64,000 nucleotides of DNA, from the NCBI RefSeq assembly GCF_018449695.1, contig NZ_JAAVUY010000013.1:124001-188000 (forward strand), read 5' to 3'. Positions 26,220-35,711 of this stretch are shown piece after piece (positions within the stretch are counted from its first letter, which is position 1; the number at the start of each line of letters is the position of its first letter). Below the pieces are notes generated by a model, which saw only the letters and a program-made list of their open reading frames with translations, searched no databases and was not told where the DNA came from. This DNA is from Bradyrhizobium sp. dw_411 (GTDB lineage Bacteria; Pseudomonadota; Alphaproteobacteria; Rhizobiales; Xanthobacteraceae). Position numbers and translations under genes: made by a program.

Positions 26220-28760
26220 CTAGGAGGCACCGCCTTCGACCAGCACGGTCGCCGGTATCTTCGGTACGACTTCGGCGTAGAGATTGCCGCCGGCATCGGA
26301 GGGAGTGCGGATCGACACGATGAGCGAATAGTTGACCGCGCGCTCGTAACGGTCCTGGGTCGGCATGTCGCCCCACCAGCCTCGCACCGGAACGACGGAT
26401 ATCCCGTCCCGGTCGGCGAGTTGGTAGGCCTTGCCGCGCCAGACGTCTTGGACGAGCGTGCCTTTCGAGCGGGATGAAAGCGCCCAGCCGTCGCCGCTTC
26501 CCGCAGCCTCCGACATGTCACCTTCGGCCAACTCGTTGTTGCGTAGCTGGGCGCGCTCGTCGCTCTCTCCAGACCTTTTCACGTCGAACCTGAGGCGATG
26601 GGAAGGATAACGGTCGATCGCGCGGCCTCTGGAGGCTGCGTGAGGGTCCGGCTCGACGAAATAGGACAACGTGCAGCGCAGCTCCACCGGAGTCTGGTTA
26701 AGCTGCCTGAGCACCGTCTCCGGCCACGGAAGCTTGAAATATTTCATCTCCTTAAGCCGGATGTTTCCCAATTTGCCATCGTCCTTTATCGACCGCTCGT
26801 AGGGCTGCAGATTATCCTCGACGATCAGCGTCAGCGCGTGGGAGGCGCTCGCGAACAGCCGCTGCTCGTTAGGAACCCCCCAGCCGTAACGGCCGAGCAT
26901 GAGGTTCATCGCTTCCTGAGCGGAGTTTCCTGCGGCGCGGTCACGGGACAACTGCGCCAGCATGGCCGGCGTCCACTCTGCAGAATGCACTATCAGCCCC
27001 CTGATCGTTTCCATCCGGAAGAGCGGATAGCGGGCGGCGAGCCGCGCGGCGAGACCCGCAGCCATAGCCGTCGCCGTGCTTGTCTCTCCAGAGATCGTCA
27101 GGGGGCTCGTCGGCGCCAGATGCGACGTCGTCACGACCATATGGTCGAAGGAAGGCCGACTGAAAACGCCGCCCCTCTCGATTGAGAAATTGCCGCCTTC
27201 CATCACGATATCGGGCTTACTCGGATGCGGGTCGATCCAAGCCGCCGCGGTCCGGGAAGTCGGCATGAGATCGCCGACAGGCGCCACCATGCCCCTCGTT
27301 CCGAGGTCCTTCAGGCTCGCCGCGCCGACCGACAGAGCGTTCAGGGCTTGCGCCGGCGCCTGGATGCCGAAACCGTCGTTGCGGTCCTCGTAATCCGCGA
27401 TCTGGTACGGTTCGTCTGGAGAGTGCGGCACGTTACCAACGGCTGCGCAGAACAGGCGGACGTTTTGACCGTCCCCGTACGCCAACTGGTCGAGAACTGC
27501 GGACGTGCTTGTGGGCCTTCCGTTCTCTTCCTCGCCTTGCGCCGTCTGCGCCAAGCAGAAGATCCTGCGATGGGGCTCCTGCTCCACCAGCGCAACGGCA
27601 CGTCTCAAGGCGTCGCGCGCCGGCACGTCTCCTGGCTGATTGGGCGACGCGACGACGACGGATTCTAGCGCGGTCTGTAGCACCAACGGCGGAGACGACG
27701 GCGAGAGGCCCTCGAGGTCGCCGAATTGAGCGACGCCGGCCATCCTGGTTCCGTGGCCCTTCGCGTCGGTCGCCCCCCACTCTTTCACGATGGTATAGCA
27801 ACGGCTCTGCGGAAGCGACGACGACAGCAGGTCGTGGCTCCTGTTAACGCCGGTATCCAGGATCGCGATGCGAGGCGCGTCGGCCGGAGGTCCAGAAATC
27901 CGTGACGCAATCTTCGACATCACCTCGGATCTGCGTTCGGGTTTCATCTCATAGAAGTCGGAAACGAAAGTGGATGCGCTCCGCAATTCGACAACGGCGG
28001 CGCTGGATCGAACCAGCTGCTCCAGCTGCTGCGGGGTGGCGGATACGTTTCGCACGATCGTCTCGATGAAAACGGTCGCCATGCCCAGAGGCTTGATGCC
28101 GAGCTTTTCCAGCGCCGCCGCGAAGGACTTCTCGAACCCCGGACGGATCCAGACCTCCCAGTCGGTCTCCGTCCTCCTACGCGGGAAACGATCGAGCCGA
28201 TCGGTCCAGAAGTCCCGCAGCGTCGCGCTTCTGATGGCCGCGCCGCTTTCGAAAAGCCAGAAATTCCGTGGCCGGCCGATGTCTTCCTCTTCTTCGTCGG
28301 ACTCCTTGTTCGCCGCTTCGGGTCGGTCGTGCCATTCCGCATAGCGATCGAGGTTTTCGCGCAAGGTCTTTAGGCTGTTTCTGACGACGAAGAAGGTTGC
28401 CTGTTCGGGAGACTCGCTCCCTTCCTCGTCGCCGATCGCCTTACGAACGGCCAGCAACTTCAGGCCCGGGGACGACGAGCGCTTGGATCCCACGTCGATG
28501 GCGACCGATGGTCGCGCGGATACCGTGATTGACGCGCCGCGTTTGGCGCGCGGGACCCCGCTTTCCTCCTGCAGCACGAGGGTCTGCTCCAGATCGGCGA
28601 GGCTTTGGTCGAGCTGCTGCCGAAGCAGGTTCGCATGTGCGACGCGATCAGCGATCGCCGGCGGTCGTTTCTTGTTGCCGCGTCCCCGGGCCCGGAAGTC
28701 CTCTGACGCCTTGCCCAGACCCCGGAGGTGGATATGCCGATAATTTTCAATTTCCGCCAT
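26220..28760 (-). CDS. Subtilisin-like (S8) serine protease
   Basis: An 846-residue cytoplasmic protease with no signal peptide. The triad is Asp near 299 (IAILDTGVN), His near 336 (KGHGTRMAGV) and Ser near 559 (GETSTATAMAAGLAA), with the oxyanion Asn in AAVGN. A 290-residue N-terminal region and a 250-residue C-terminal beta-rich region flank it, about twice the size of a minimal subtilisin. It follows the AAA ATPase gene by 41 bases on the same strand. Its stop lies 3 bases from the end of the convergent CHAT gene. S8 peptidases paired with AAA ATPases recur in bacterial genomes and are thought to be regulated conflict proteases. Confidence 0.88.
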   Translation of the reverse strand: MAEIENYRHIHLRGLGKASEDFRARGRGNKKRPPAIADRVAHANLLRQQLDQSLADLEQTLVLQEESGVPRAKRGASITVSARPSVAIDVGSKRSSSPGLKLLAVRKAIGDEEGSESPEQATFFVVRNSLKTLRENLDRYAEWHDRPEAANKESDEEEEDIGRPRNFWLFESGAAIRSATLRDFWTDRLDRFPRRRTETDWEVWIRPGFEKSFAAALEKLGIKPLGMATVFIETIVRNVSATPQQLEQLVRSSAAVVELRSASTFVSDFYEMKPERRSEVMSKIASRISGPPADAPRIAILDTGVNRSHDLLSSSLPQSRCYTIVKEWGATDAKGHGTRMAGVAQFGDLEGLSPSSPPLVLQTALESVVVASPNQPGDVPARDALRRAVALVEQEPHRRIFCLAQTAQGEEENGRPTSTSAVLDQLAYGDGQNVRLFCAAVGNVPHSPDEPYQIADYEDRNDGFGIQAPAQALNALSVGAASLKDLGTRGMVAPVGDLMPTSRTAAAWIDPHPSKPDIVMEGGNFSIERGGVFSRPSFDHMVVTTSHLAPTSPLTISGETSTATAMAAGLAARLAARYPLFRMETIRGLIVHSAEWTPAMLAQLSRDRAAGNSAQEAMNLMLGRYGWGVPNEQRLFASASHALTLIVEDNLQPYERSIKDDGKLGNIRLKEMKYFKLPWPETVLRQLNQTPVELRCTLSYFVEPDPHAASRGRAIDRYPSHRLRFDVKRSGESDERAQLRNNELAEGDMSEAAGSGDGWALSSRSKGTLVQDVWRGKAYQLADRDGISVVPVRGWWGDMPTQDRYERAVNYSLIVSIRTPSDAGGNLYAEVVPKIPATVLVEGGAS

Positions 28761-28801
28761 GGCCGCCGATGCTCACCCGCCGAGCGGCATCGAATCGCCG
28801 C

Positions 28802-29782
28802 CTACTCGCGGTGGATGTTAGCCCGATCGTCCAGAGCGCGACAGAGAACTTCCGTGGACAGGACGCTACGGTTGTCCAGAACCGCTATCCGGGCCGCATC
28901 CTCCGCCGCTGCGGCGAGATCTGCCTGGCTCAGTCCGCTCGCGTGGGCGTCGACGTCTTCCCATGCGATGGCCTCTCTATCGAACCGAAGCAGGTTGTTG
29001 CGCAGCACCTGTCGCGCCTCCGCGGGCGAAGGATTCGAATAGACAAAAGCCGAGTCGAACCGACGGAAAAGGGCCGTGTCCAGCAGGGAGCGGTGGTTGG
29101 TCGCCGCTACGATCACGCTGAACGACTCGTCCTCCTCGAGGAATTGGAGGAAGGAGTTCAGCATACGGCGGGCCTCGCCGATGTCGTTGTCCGAACCGCG
29201 GCTCGAAGCCAGGGCGTCGACCTCGTCGAAGAAGTACACGCCGCGAGCGCTCTGCATCGCGTCGAAGATCAGGCGCAGTTTCGCCGCCGTCTCGCCGAGA
29301 AATTTGGTGATCACCCCGTCCAGCCGGATTTTGAAGAGCGGAAGCCCCAGTTCGCACGCGATCGCGGCCGCCGTCATCCCCTTGCCGGTGCCGGGAGGGC
29401 CGGAGAACAGAAACTTCCTGCGTGGCCGCATACCTTCCGATTCCAGCGTTTCTCGCTCGCGGTGTTCCCGGACGATCCTCAGTATCTTCTCGCGCAGGTC
29501 GGAATTGACGACGAGGTCGGAGACGTGAAATTCCGGATAGGATGTGCCGACCAGTCCTGACAGCTCTCCGCGCAGCGCGGCCATCGGTATGGGCTGCACC
29601 TTGTGCGCGCCCGGTGCTTGGTTGCGGACTCGCTGAACGAGGTTCTTGATCTCGTCGGCCACCTTGCTCTTGCCGGCCTTGTCGGCGTCGGCCGCGATAT
29701 GCTCGGCGATCGACAGAAATTGCTGGCTATCGCCGGCGGCGTGACTTCGGATCATCGCGATGATCTGCTTAGAGTTCGTCAT
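28802..29782 (-). CDS. AAA-family ATPase partner of the subtilase
   Basis: A 326-residue protein with a helical N-terminal domain (1-75) and one AAA module: Walker A GPPGTGKGM near 130, Walker B VYFFDEVDAL near 190, sensor-1 ATN and arginine-finger region FRRFDSAF. It resembles the FtsH/spastin-type modules that remodel or feed proteins to a protease. The upstream XRE gene overlaps it by four bases (ATGA), and the subtilase follows at 41 bases. It likely acts as the ATP-dependent sensor or gate for that protease. Confidence 0.88.
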   Translation of the reverse strand: MTNSKQIIAMIRSHAAGDSQQFLSIAEHIAADADKAGKSKVADEIKNLVQRVRNQAPGAHKVQPIPMAALRGELSGLVGTSYPEFHVSDLVVNSDLREKILRIVREHRERETLESEGMRPRRKFLFSGPPGTGKGMTAAAIACELGLPLFKIRLDGVITKFLGETAAKLRLIFDAMQSARGVYFFDEVDALASSRGSDNDIGEARRMLNSFLQFLEEDESFSVIVAATNHRSLLDTALFRRFDSAFVYSNPSPAEARQVLRNNLLRFDREAIAWEDVDAHASGLSQADLAAAAEDAARIAVLDNRSVLSTEVLCRALDDRANIHRE

Positions 29783-30144
29783 GACTTAGTCCCCTCGTCG
29801 CGCAGATCTAGAACTGACTTCAATATTGCCTCAGCCTTCGGTATCAAATTAACAAATTCGTGCAATAAACGCAAATCTTTTATCGAGAGCAATCTGATCG
29901 CCTGGGCGGACAGGGCGATGTCCTCGGTTAACACCGTCTCGCCCCGCTCGATAAGACGCCTCAGTCGCTGATGCATATCGAAGGAAAATCCTCCTTCTTT
30001 CAATGACCTAGTTAGTGTAGAAGGCGCCACGCCCAAACGCCCCGCCGTAGCAGAGACGGTTAGCCCGGCATTCGATCGCCATTCGTGAAATTTTAGCGCC
30101 AGATCAGGATCAGGCACGCGTTTGGGACGTCCAGCCATGTGCAT
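29779..30144 (-). CDS. XRE/HTH regulator of the AAA-subtilase operon
   Basis: A 121-residue protein whose helix-turn-helix (LTVSATAGRLGVAPSTLTRS, about 28-47) is followed by a helical tail. Its stop overlaps the ATPase start, so the two are translationally coupled. Likely an autorepressor of the operon. The start lies over a short inverted repeat (TGCATTTATTGCA, 30140-30152). Confidence 0.7.
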   Translation of the reverse strand: MHMAGRPKRVPDPDLALKFHEWRSNAGLTVSATAGRLGVAPSTLTRSLKEGGFSFDMHQRLRRLIERGETVLTEDIALSAQAIRLLSIKDLRLLHEFVNLIPKAEAILKSVLDLRDEGTKS

Positions 30145-30147
30145 TTA

Positions 30148-30261
30148 TTGCATAAACCATTGCGGCCGGCAACTGCTCAAAGCGGCCGAAATGTCGCCAC
30201 TGCTAAACGGGACAGCCATCGTTTTTCCGCAACGTTCATGTTATGTTCTATTTGCATAAAC
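30148..30261. repeat. Pair of TTGCATAAAC repeats
   Basis: The 10-mer occurs at 30148-30157, at the start of the XRE gene, and again at 30252-30261, a spacing of 104 bases. It is a possible pair of binding sites for the HTH regulator. Confidence 0.35.
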
Positions 30262-30480
30262 ATCAAGCACGATGCCATTACTGAAGGGATCGTAGTACTC
30301 GGCTCCGAACTTCGATCTGGAGCAGACGTGGGCGACGGCGAACGGGTCAACCTCGCTGGGATCGAGTAGCGGTCCGAGAACAGCGACTGCGCTCCGCAGG
30401 GCCCGAAGGTCCGGTGTCATCATCATGGATTGGTCCAGCAAGCTGCCGATAAGGCGATCCATCGAGTCATGGCTCTTCAA
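30241..30480 (-). CDS. Small hypothetical protein
   Basis: A 79-residue frame (MKSHDSMDRLIGSLLDQS start) upstream of the XRE-AAA-subtilase operon on the same strand. Its C-terminal part reads SKFGAEYYDPFSNGIVLD. No recognised domain or signal. It could be the first gene of that operon or a remnant. Confidence 0.4.
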   Translation of the reverse strand: MKSHDSMDRLIGSLLDQSMMMTPDLRALRSAVAVLGPLLDPSEVDPFAVAHVCSRSKFGAEYYDPFSNGIVLDVYANRT

Positions 30481-30619
30481 GTCGGTGCCCTCTAATTCCG
30501 TTGATTATGGACAGTTTTTGGCGACCGCCTGAATAGCGACTTCCTATCAGCGTGTTACGGAGCGAGATTTAGCCAGAATTTGTTTCCCGCAAAACTCCCG
30601 CACCCAGTCGGCGTGGCGC

Positions 30620-31078
30620 TCAAGCCCCCCCGCCGCGGCTGGCGATCTCTATCTCGCGCTGCAGCGCCTCAATCGTTCGGGCGTAGCGAGCTTCCTCTTC
30701 GCGCCTCGCGTTGCGTTCCGACTCGAGCAGAATCTTGAGCACCCGTATCTCGCTCTGCAGTTGGACGATGCCACCGTCCGCCTCGCGATCCCCTCCGGCG
30801 GCGTGGACCGCGGCAGGCGGCAATACCCTCATTGCTGCAGAAGTATTTATTACAGCCTGGGCCTCCTCAGCTGGACCCTTCGGACTGGTCCGGACCAGTC
30901 CGGACCGAGTTGTTGGACTATCGGCGCTGGCGACATGCTCCTTCAGTAGCGCAGAAATCCGGGTCGAGCCGCCGCCGCCAAGTCGCTTGCGGACGGAGGC
31001 GCGCGTCAGCGCCGCCCCCTCGGCCGCGAGGGCCTTGATGGTCGCTTCGATCTCACCGTCGGTGAATTGTCTGCTCAC
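30620..31078 (-). CDS. KfrA-like DNA-binding coiled-coil protein, fifth gene of the Wadjet operon
   Basis: A 152-residue protein starting with the GTG that overlaps the jetD stop. The N-terminus (FTDGEIEATIKALAAEGAAL, then RASVRKRLGGGGSTRI) matches the KfrA-type helix-turn-helix known from plasmid partition and replication-region proteins, and the C-terminus is a coiled coil. The frame ends just after a run of seven G on its strand (30625-30631). One base fewer would extend it by about 25 codons (ERHADWVREF...) to a stop at 30547, so the reading frame may be shifted or variable here. Confidence 0.7.
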   Translation of the reverse strand: MSRQFTDGEIEATIKALAAEGAALTRASVRKRLGGGGSTRISALLKEHVASADSPTTRSGLVRTSPKGPAEEAQAVINTSAAMRVLPPAAVHAAGGDREADGGIVQLQSEIRVLKILLESERNARREEEARYARTIEALQREIEIASRGGGA

Positions 31079-32259
31079 GGCACCAACTCCAAGGGATCCA
31101 TAGGCCTCAACATCTCCTGCTCGAAGGTCCGACAGCAATCGCCCGAAAGATAGCGGGCAAGCTCGCCGAAATCGTCGTCTCTCGCGGCGATGCCTGCGAC
31201 ACGGGAAAGTGGTCTGGATTTGGCGCCATGGCGTTCGGCCAAGGAGGCCGTCATGAGGTGCAACCGGACGGCTCGGCCGGCGGCTTCGCGTATCGAGTCC
31301 GCAATAAGGAGACCTCCCGCATCGACATCGCCCCAATGATAGAACGGGGCGTTCGGCCACAACGCTGCCAAGCGGCCGACCAACATGCGCACCGGCGGAG
31401 GCGGGAAGCCGTGCGTATAGACCACGGCGCCTCGGTGGATCTCGCGGCACTGACCGTTGAAGCTCGTCCAATTCTCCACCGTCATGATGAACGTGGGAGA
31501 GCTCCCGATCGCCGTGCAGGTCTCGACCAGGTCGGGATTTACGGCGCTCCAGGGAAGCGCGTAGCCGGTCACGGCCGTTCCGTCGCGATCCTCGAAGCCG
31601 ACCGGCGCGCGCAGGCAGACCGGATGGCCGAACCTAACGAGCCCCAATGTCTCCCATATCTCGTGCTGCCGCGCATCTTCGGGGAGCGCCAGGGCGCGGC
31701 GCAGGATGGCGCAGATTGCCGCGGCGTTCCGCTCCAGAAATTTGGACGACCCCGCCGCCTGCGCGGAAGCGACCCTGAAATGCGTCCCGAACGCCACTTC
31801 CAGCAGACCTGCGGCGGCACCGAACACGTTGCGGACGAGCTCCGGCTCAGCCGGCAGGCGATACCACTCGGCTCCCCTGGACCAGTTTCCGGCGGCATCC
31901 TCGATCGCCGGGTCAAGCCCCTCACGCCCGGCGGTCGCTTCGCGCGCGGCCGTCACCGCCGCGGCGGTGCGCGTTCCTGCCCGCGTGATGCCGAGGTCGA
32001 GCGCCAACCGGTCGGCGTCGAGCAGGTGCACGCGCTCGATGACGTCGCGCCGGTTGCCGGCGCCGCGAACCAGCGCGACCGCACCGGTGCGCTCTGCCCC
32101 TTCGAGCCGTTCCCGCCATGTCCGCTGCACCGCGGGCGAGGGATCCTTCGGAGCCCCGGCGGCCACCGACAACGTGCGGGTCGCGGTGGCGTTGCGGTCG
32201 GCGGATTCGAGCAGCCTGACAAGCACCTTCCGCGCGGCCTCGCCGCCGGCAACCGTCAT
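31075..32259 (-). CDS. jetD: Wadjet nuclease subunit JetD
   Basis: A 394-residue protein of the DUF3322/DUF2220 type. The C-terminal Toprim-like nuclease centre shows Glu262 (MTVENWTSFNG) and the Asp pair in WGDVDAGG (311, 313), the acidic residues that bind metal. JetD cleaves circular DNA once the JetABC motor has extruded it. It overlaps jetC by four bases and the KfrA-like gene by four. Confidence 0.9.
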   Translation of the reverse strand: MTVAGGEAARKVLVRLLESADRNATATRTLSVAAGAPKDPSPAVQRTWRERLEGAERTGAVALVRGAGNRRDVIERVHLLDADRLALDLGITRAGTRTAAAVTAAREATAGREGLDPAIEDAAGNWSRGAEWYRLPAEPELVRNVFGAAAGLLEVAFGTHFRVASAQAAGSSKFLERNAAAICAILRRALALPEDARQHEIWETLGLVRFGHPVCLRAPVGFEDRDGTAVTGYALPWSAVNPDLVETCTAIGSSPTFIMTVENWTSFNGQCREIHRGAVVYTHGFPPPPVRMLVGRLAALWPNAPFYHWGDVDAGGLLIADSIREAAGRAVRLHLMTASLAERHGAKSRPLSRVAGIAARDDDFGELARYLSGDCCRTFEQEMLRPMDPLELVP

Positions 32260-35200
32260 TGCGCCGCCTCCAGCACGGTTGTCCCGTCGGCGGCCACGGT
32301 GCGCTCGCGGTAGGCGTCGTACCCCTTGACCCGCGGATCCTCCTCGGCGAGGTCGTCGCGCAGTGCCTCGGACACCTTTTCGGGGACGATGTGGATGTAC
32401 TCGCCGTCGCGCGCGACGTTGATGAACGTCTCCATGCCGTGCGCCAGCACGCGCGACTTCGTGTCCGGCGCGGCGGCGATGATCTGCAGGTTGGTGTCGC
32501 TCATGAACTTGAGCATCTTCACGGTGTGCTCCGTGTCCAGGCCGTCGAGCGCGTCGTCGAGCAGGATGATGCCGAGCGATCCGTTCCTGCGGTCGGGCGA
32601 GGACGATTTGGAGGACACCGCGGCCGCCATGGCGATGTACTGCGGAACCACGCCTTCCCCGATCGAGCCCTTCTTCATGCGCTGGCGCAGCGTCGAGACG
32701 ACGTCGCCGCTGGCGGCGTCCTTCACCAGCACGTCGAAGGTCCAGTACGCCTTCGGATCGGCCAGGTCGTTCAGCGCGACCTGGTCGTCGCTCTCGATCA
32801 TGTTTGCGATGGACCGGATCGCGCGCGACTGCTCGGTGTCGCCGTCGAGCAAATTGAGCGAGGGCATCGCCCAGTTCGGATCCTCCGTCGCGTGTCCGAC
32901 CAGGTCGATGATCGGCCCGAACTTCTCGACCGGGTTCATCCGGAACACGTACTTCTCGCCGTAGAACTCGTGCCGCTCCATCTCGCGGTTGAGGTCGTCG
33001 CGGGTGTCACGAATCCTCGAGAACGCATGGACGAGGAGGCTGACGAACTCGTTGCGGAAGGCGTCCGAAAGCTGGCGGGTTGCCCCCTCGGCCTCCGCGG
33101 TCTTGTCGAGCAGCGTCGAATTCTGCAGCAAGTCGCGCATCGCCCTCGCTTCGGCGAGCCGCTCGCGCCAGGCCTCCACGCTGAGCACCGGCATCGGCAC
33201 TTCTGGAAAGAATGCCGCATGCTCGGCCCACGATTCATGACCGCGCGCGATCCCGGCGCGGCTCTCCTCGGCGCGGGTCTCGGCGGTCTCGAGCGTCTGC
33301 TTGTGCTCGCGCCAGAAATCCTTGGCCTCGGTCAGGAGGCCGAGGAAGCGCCGGCGCACCTCGTGCGCGACGTCGTGTTCGCCCAGCGCCTTCGCATCGC
33401 GCTCAAAAATGCTGGCGGCGAGCTGCTGGCCTGCGACGTCCAACTCCACGTCCGCGCGGCTGACCGCGTCGCGCGCCTTCCGCACCGCCTCGCCCGCAAG
33501 CGACCATTCCTCGTCGCGCTCCTTCCGGACCGCCTCGAGCTCCAATATCTGCTGCTCCCGTTCGGGATCGCGCTGCCCGCGGAGCCTCTGCAACTCCGCG
33601 CGGCTCGAATCCACGGCCGTCTTCGCCCGCCGCAGATCGTCGACGACCGAACCCAGCGTCGTCTGCGAGCTTCCCGACTGCCCGATCAGCGTCCGATAAG
33701 CGTCCCTGGCGGCTTCCAAAACCTTCCGCTCGGTGACGGCCTCGTTCAACTCGCCATGCAGGCGCTGGAGATCCACCGCGGCGTTGGCGGCGGCCTGCTC
33801 GCGGCCGCGTCGCCCGACCAGCAGATAGCGCGGCAGCCGCAACTTGAAGGACGAAAAGCGCGTCGCCCGCATAAGATCGGCCGTCACGGCGTTCGGCTCG
33901 CGCTCGATATCGGCCTCGGTGCGTACCCGCTTGATGCGCCCCAGCACCGCATTGACGTAGGCGCCCGCGGTGGCATCCTCGGCCTCGACGACGGCGGCGA
34001 GCGAATCCGCGGCCGGCGGCTGGGTGCCCGCGGTCAGGACCGACGGCTTGACGATCTCGATCCCGTCGCTGCGGGTCGAGCGACGCTGCACCCGCACGGC
34101 GTCGAGATATTGGCCTGCGACCTTCAGGATCATCGCCTCGCGCGCGTTGCCAAGCACGGCTTCGACGGCGTTGCGCCATTCCTCCCTGCCTTCCCGGATG
34201 TCAATCAGTTCGCAGAGCGGGGTCGCGACGATCTTCTCCCCGGCCAAAGCGTCGCGGAGATTCTCCGCCTCGGGCCGCAACTGGGCCCGGTCGACGGCCT
34301 CCGTCCGCGCCCGCTTCACCAGATCCTCGCGCGCCTTCGATATCCGTTCCTCGCGGGCCGCCGCGGCGGTATGAGCGCGCGTAAGCTCCCGCACCGCGTT
34401 GGCTCCGGCTTCGTCGACGACGCGCTGCAGGGCGTCGGCGTCGGAAGCCATGGATTCGATTTCGGCATCGTCCTTTGCGCGGCGGAAGTCGGCGCCGGCG
34501 TCCGCGACCCGGCGGACGTTGCGGCTCTCGGCGTCCTTCATGTAGCCGACGGCGGTGCGGATCGCGTCGATGGCCTCCGCACGGCGCTTGAGCTCCTTGC
34601 GGACCTCGCGCAATTTCTGCTCGCTGGCGGCCACATCGCGGTCGGCATCGCGGATGCGGGTTTCGAGCGCGGCGGCGCCGGGGGAGTTGCGCGCCTCCTC
34701 GACGCGCCGGCCGGCCTCTTCCTTACGCTCGCTGGCCAAAGCCTCGGCCTCCTCGGACCTCTCGACCTGCGTCTTCAGACCGGCCAGTTTTTCCTCGAGG
34801 GCGCCGATCTCGGACTGGCGCCGGCCGACGGCGGCCTCAGTCGCCGCGGCGACGCGACCGCGCGCCTCGCGATCGTCCTCGGCGGCCTTGGCGTAGTGAT
34901 CGACGACGATCTTGAGCGAGGCGATTTGGCGATTGATGCTTTCGATGGTGCGGATGATCTCGCGGTAGAACGCCAGGCGCTCGCGCATCCGCCCGATGTC
35001 GATGATCTCGGTTTCGAGGACATGGGAGCGCATGAAGGCCGTGATGTCGCCGACCGGCTGGAACACCAGCGCGCGCTTCACCGCCCTGTAGTAGGAATGG
35101 GCGTCTGCGTGCCAGGAACCGTAGGTGAGCAGGTTGAGGAGATAGGTCGAGTAATCGGCCGCGCTGTCGCACTCCTCGACCTTCCGGCCGGCCGCTCGCA

Positions 35201-35711
35201 ACCCGTCGACGGCCTGGTCGAAGCCCTTCGCCATCTCGCCTTCGTCGGCGAGGAAGACGAGATCGGCCGTCGTCACGCCTCCCCCGGTTACGATCATGAA
35301 CCGCGAGTGGGGCCGCTCGCGGTGCTCGTGCGCCACGACATGAACGACGCCGGCGACCTCGACACCCTCCCGCGTACGGAACGACAGGGCGATCCAGGTG
35401 AGGGAGTTCTTGCGTACGACCTTGGCCTTCTCGTTCTCGTCATGCCGCACGACGCCGAGACAATATTCCTGCAGCGATCTGTGGGCGTCCGGCCGGTTCT
35501 GCCGCACCGCCGCGGCGTTGTAGACCACGAGGTCGCCAGCCCCGCCGGTCAGTCCGGTCTGGATCGCGTCGACACACGAACTCTTGCCGCTGCGGTTCGG
35601 GCCGAGAAAGACGGTGTTGCCGGAAAGCTCGATGTCCTCCCGTTCGATCAGGTAGAAGTTGATCAGGGACAGACGGACGATCTGCGGTGCATGGAGTTCC
35701 GGCTCGCTCAT
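32256..35711 (-). CDS. jetC: Wadjet SMC-like motor subunit JetC
   Basis: A 1151-residue condensin-like ATPase. Walker A FLGPNRSGKSS lies at 35-45, a signature-like SIGEGVVPQY segment near 1005, and Walker B LGIILLDDALDGLD at about 1046-1059. Between them are long charged coiled coils (about 270-470 and 640-900) with a central hinge-like part. In Wadjet systems JetC dimers with JetA and JetB extrude DNA loops and recognise small circular plasmids. Overlapping stop-start codons join it to jetB and jetD. Confidence 0.93.
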   Translation of the reverse strand: MSEPELHAPQIVRLSLINFYLIEREDIELSGNTVFLGPNRSGKSSCVDAIQTGLTGGAGDLVVYNAAAVRQNRPDAHRSLQEYCLGVVRHDENEKAKVVRKNSLTWIALSFRTREGVEVAGVVHVVAHEHRERPHSRFMIVTGGGVTTADLVFLADEGEMAKGFDQAVDGLRAAGRKVEECDSAADYSTYLLNLLTYGSWHADAHSYYRAVKRALVFQPVGDITAFMRSHVLETEIIDIGRMRERLAFYREIIRTIESINRQIASLKIVVDHYAKAAEDDREARGRVAAATEAAVGRRQSEIGALEEKLAGLKTQVERSEEAEALASERKEEAGRRVEEARNSPGAAALETRIRDADRDVAASEQKLREVRKELKRRAEAIDAIRTAVGYMKDAESRNVRRVADAGADFRRAKDDAEIESMASDADALQRVVDEAGANAVRELTRAHTAAAAREERISKAREDLVKRARTEAVDRAQLRPEAENLRDALAGEKIVATPLCELIDIREGREEWRNAVEAVLGNAREAMILKVAGQYLDAVRVQRRSTRSDGIEIVKPSVLTAGTQPPAADSLAAVVEAEDATAGAYVNAVLGRIKRVRTEADIEREPNAVTADLMRATRFSSFKLRLPRYLLVGRRGREQAAANAAVDLQRLHGELNEAVTERKVLEAARDAYRTLIGQSGSSQTTLGSVVDDLRRAKTAVDSSRAELQRLRGQRDPEREQQILELEAVRKERDEEWSLAGEAVRKARDAVSRADVELDVAGQQLAASIFERDAKALGEHDVAHEVRRRFLGLLTEAKDFWREHKQTLETAETRAEESRAGIARGHESWAEHAAFFPEVPMPVLSVEAWRERLAEARAMRDLLQNSTLLDKTAEAEGATRQLSDAFRNEFVSLLVHAFSRIRDTRDDLNREMERHEFYGEKYVFRMNPVEKFGPIIDLVGHATEDPNWAMPSLNLLDGDTEQSRAIRSIANMIESDDQVALNDLADPKAYWTFDVLVKDAASGDVVSTLRQRMKKGSIGEGVVPQYIAMAAAVSSKSSSPDRRNGSLGIILLDDALDGLDTEHTVKMLKFMSDTNLQIIAAAPDTKSRVLAHGMETFINVARDGEYIHIVPEKVSEALRDDLAEEDPRVKGYDAYRERTVAADGTTVLEAAQ

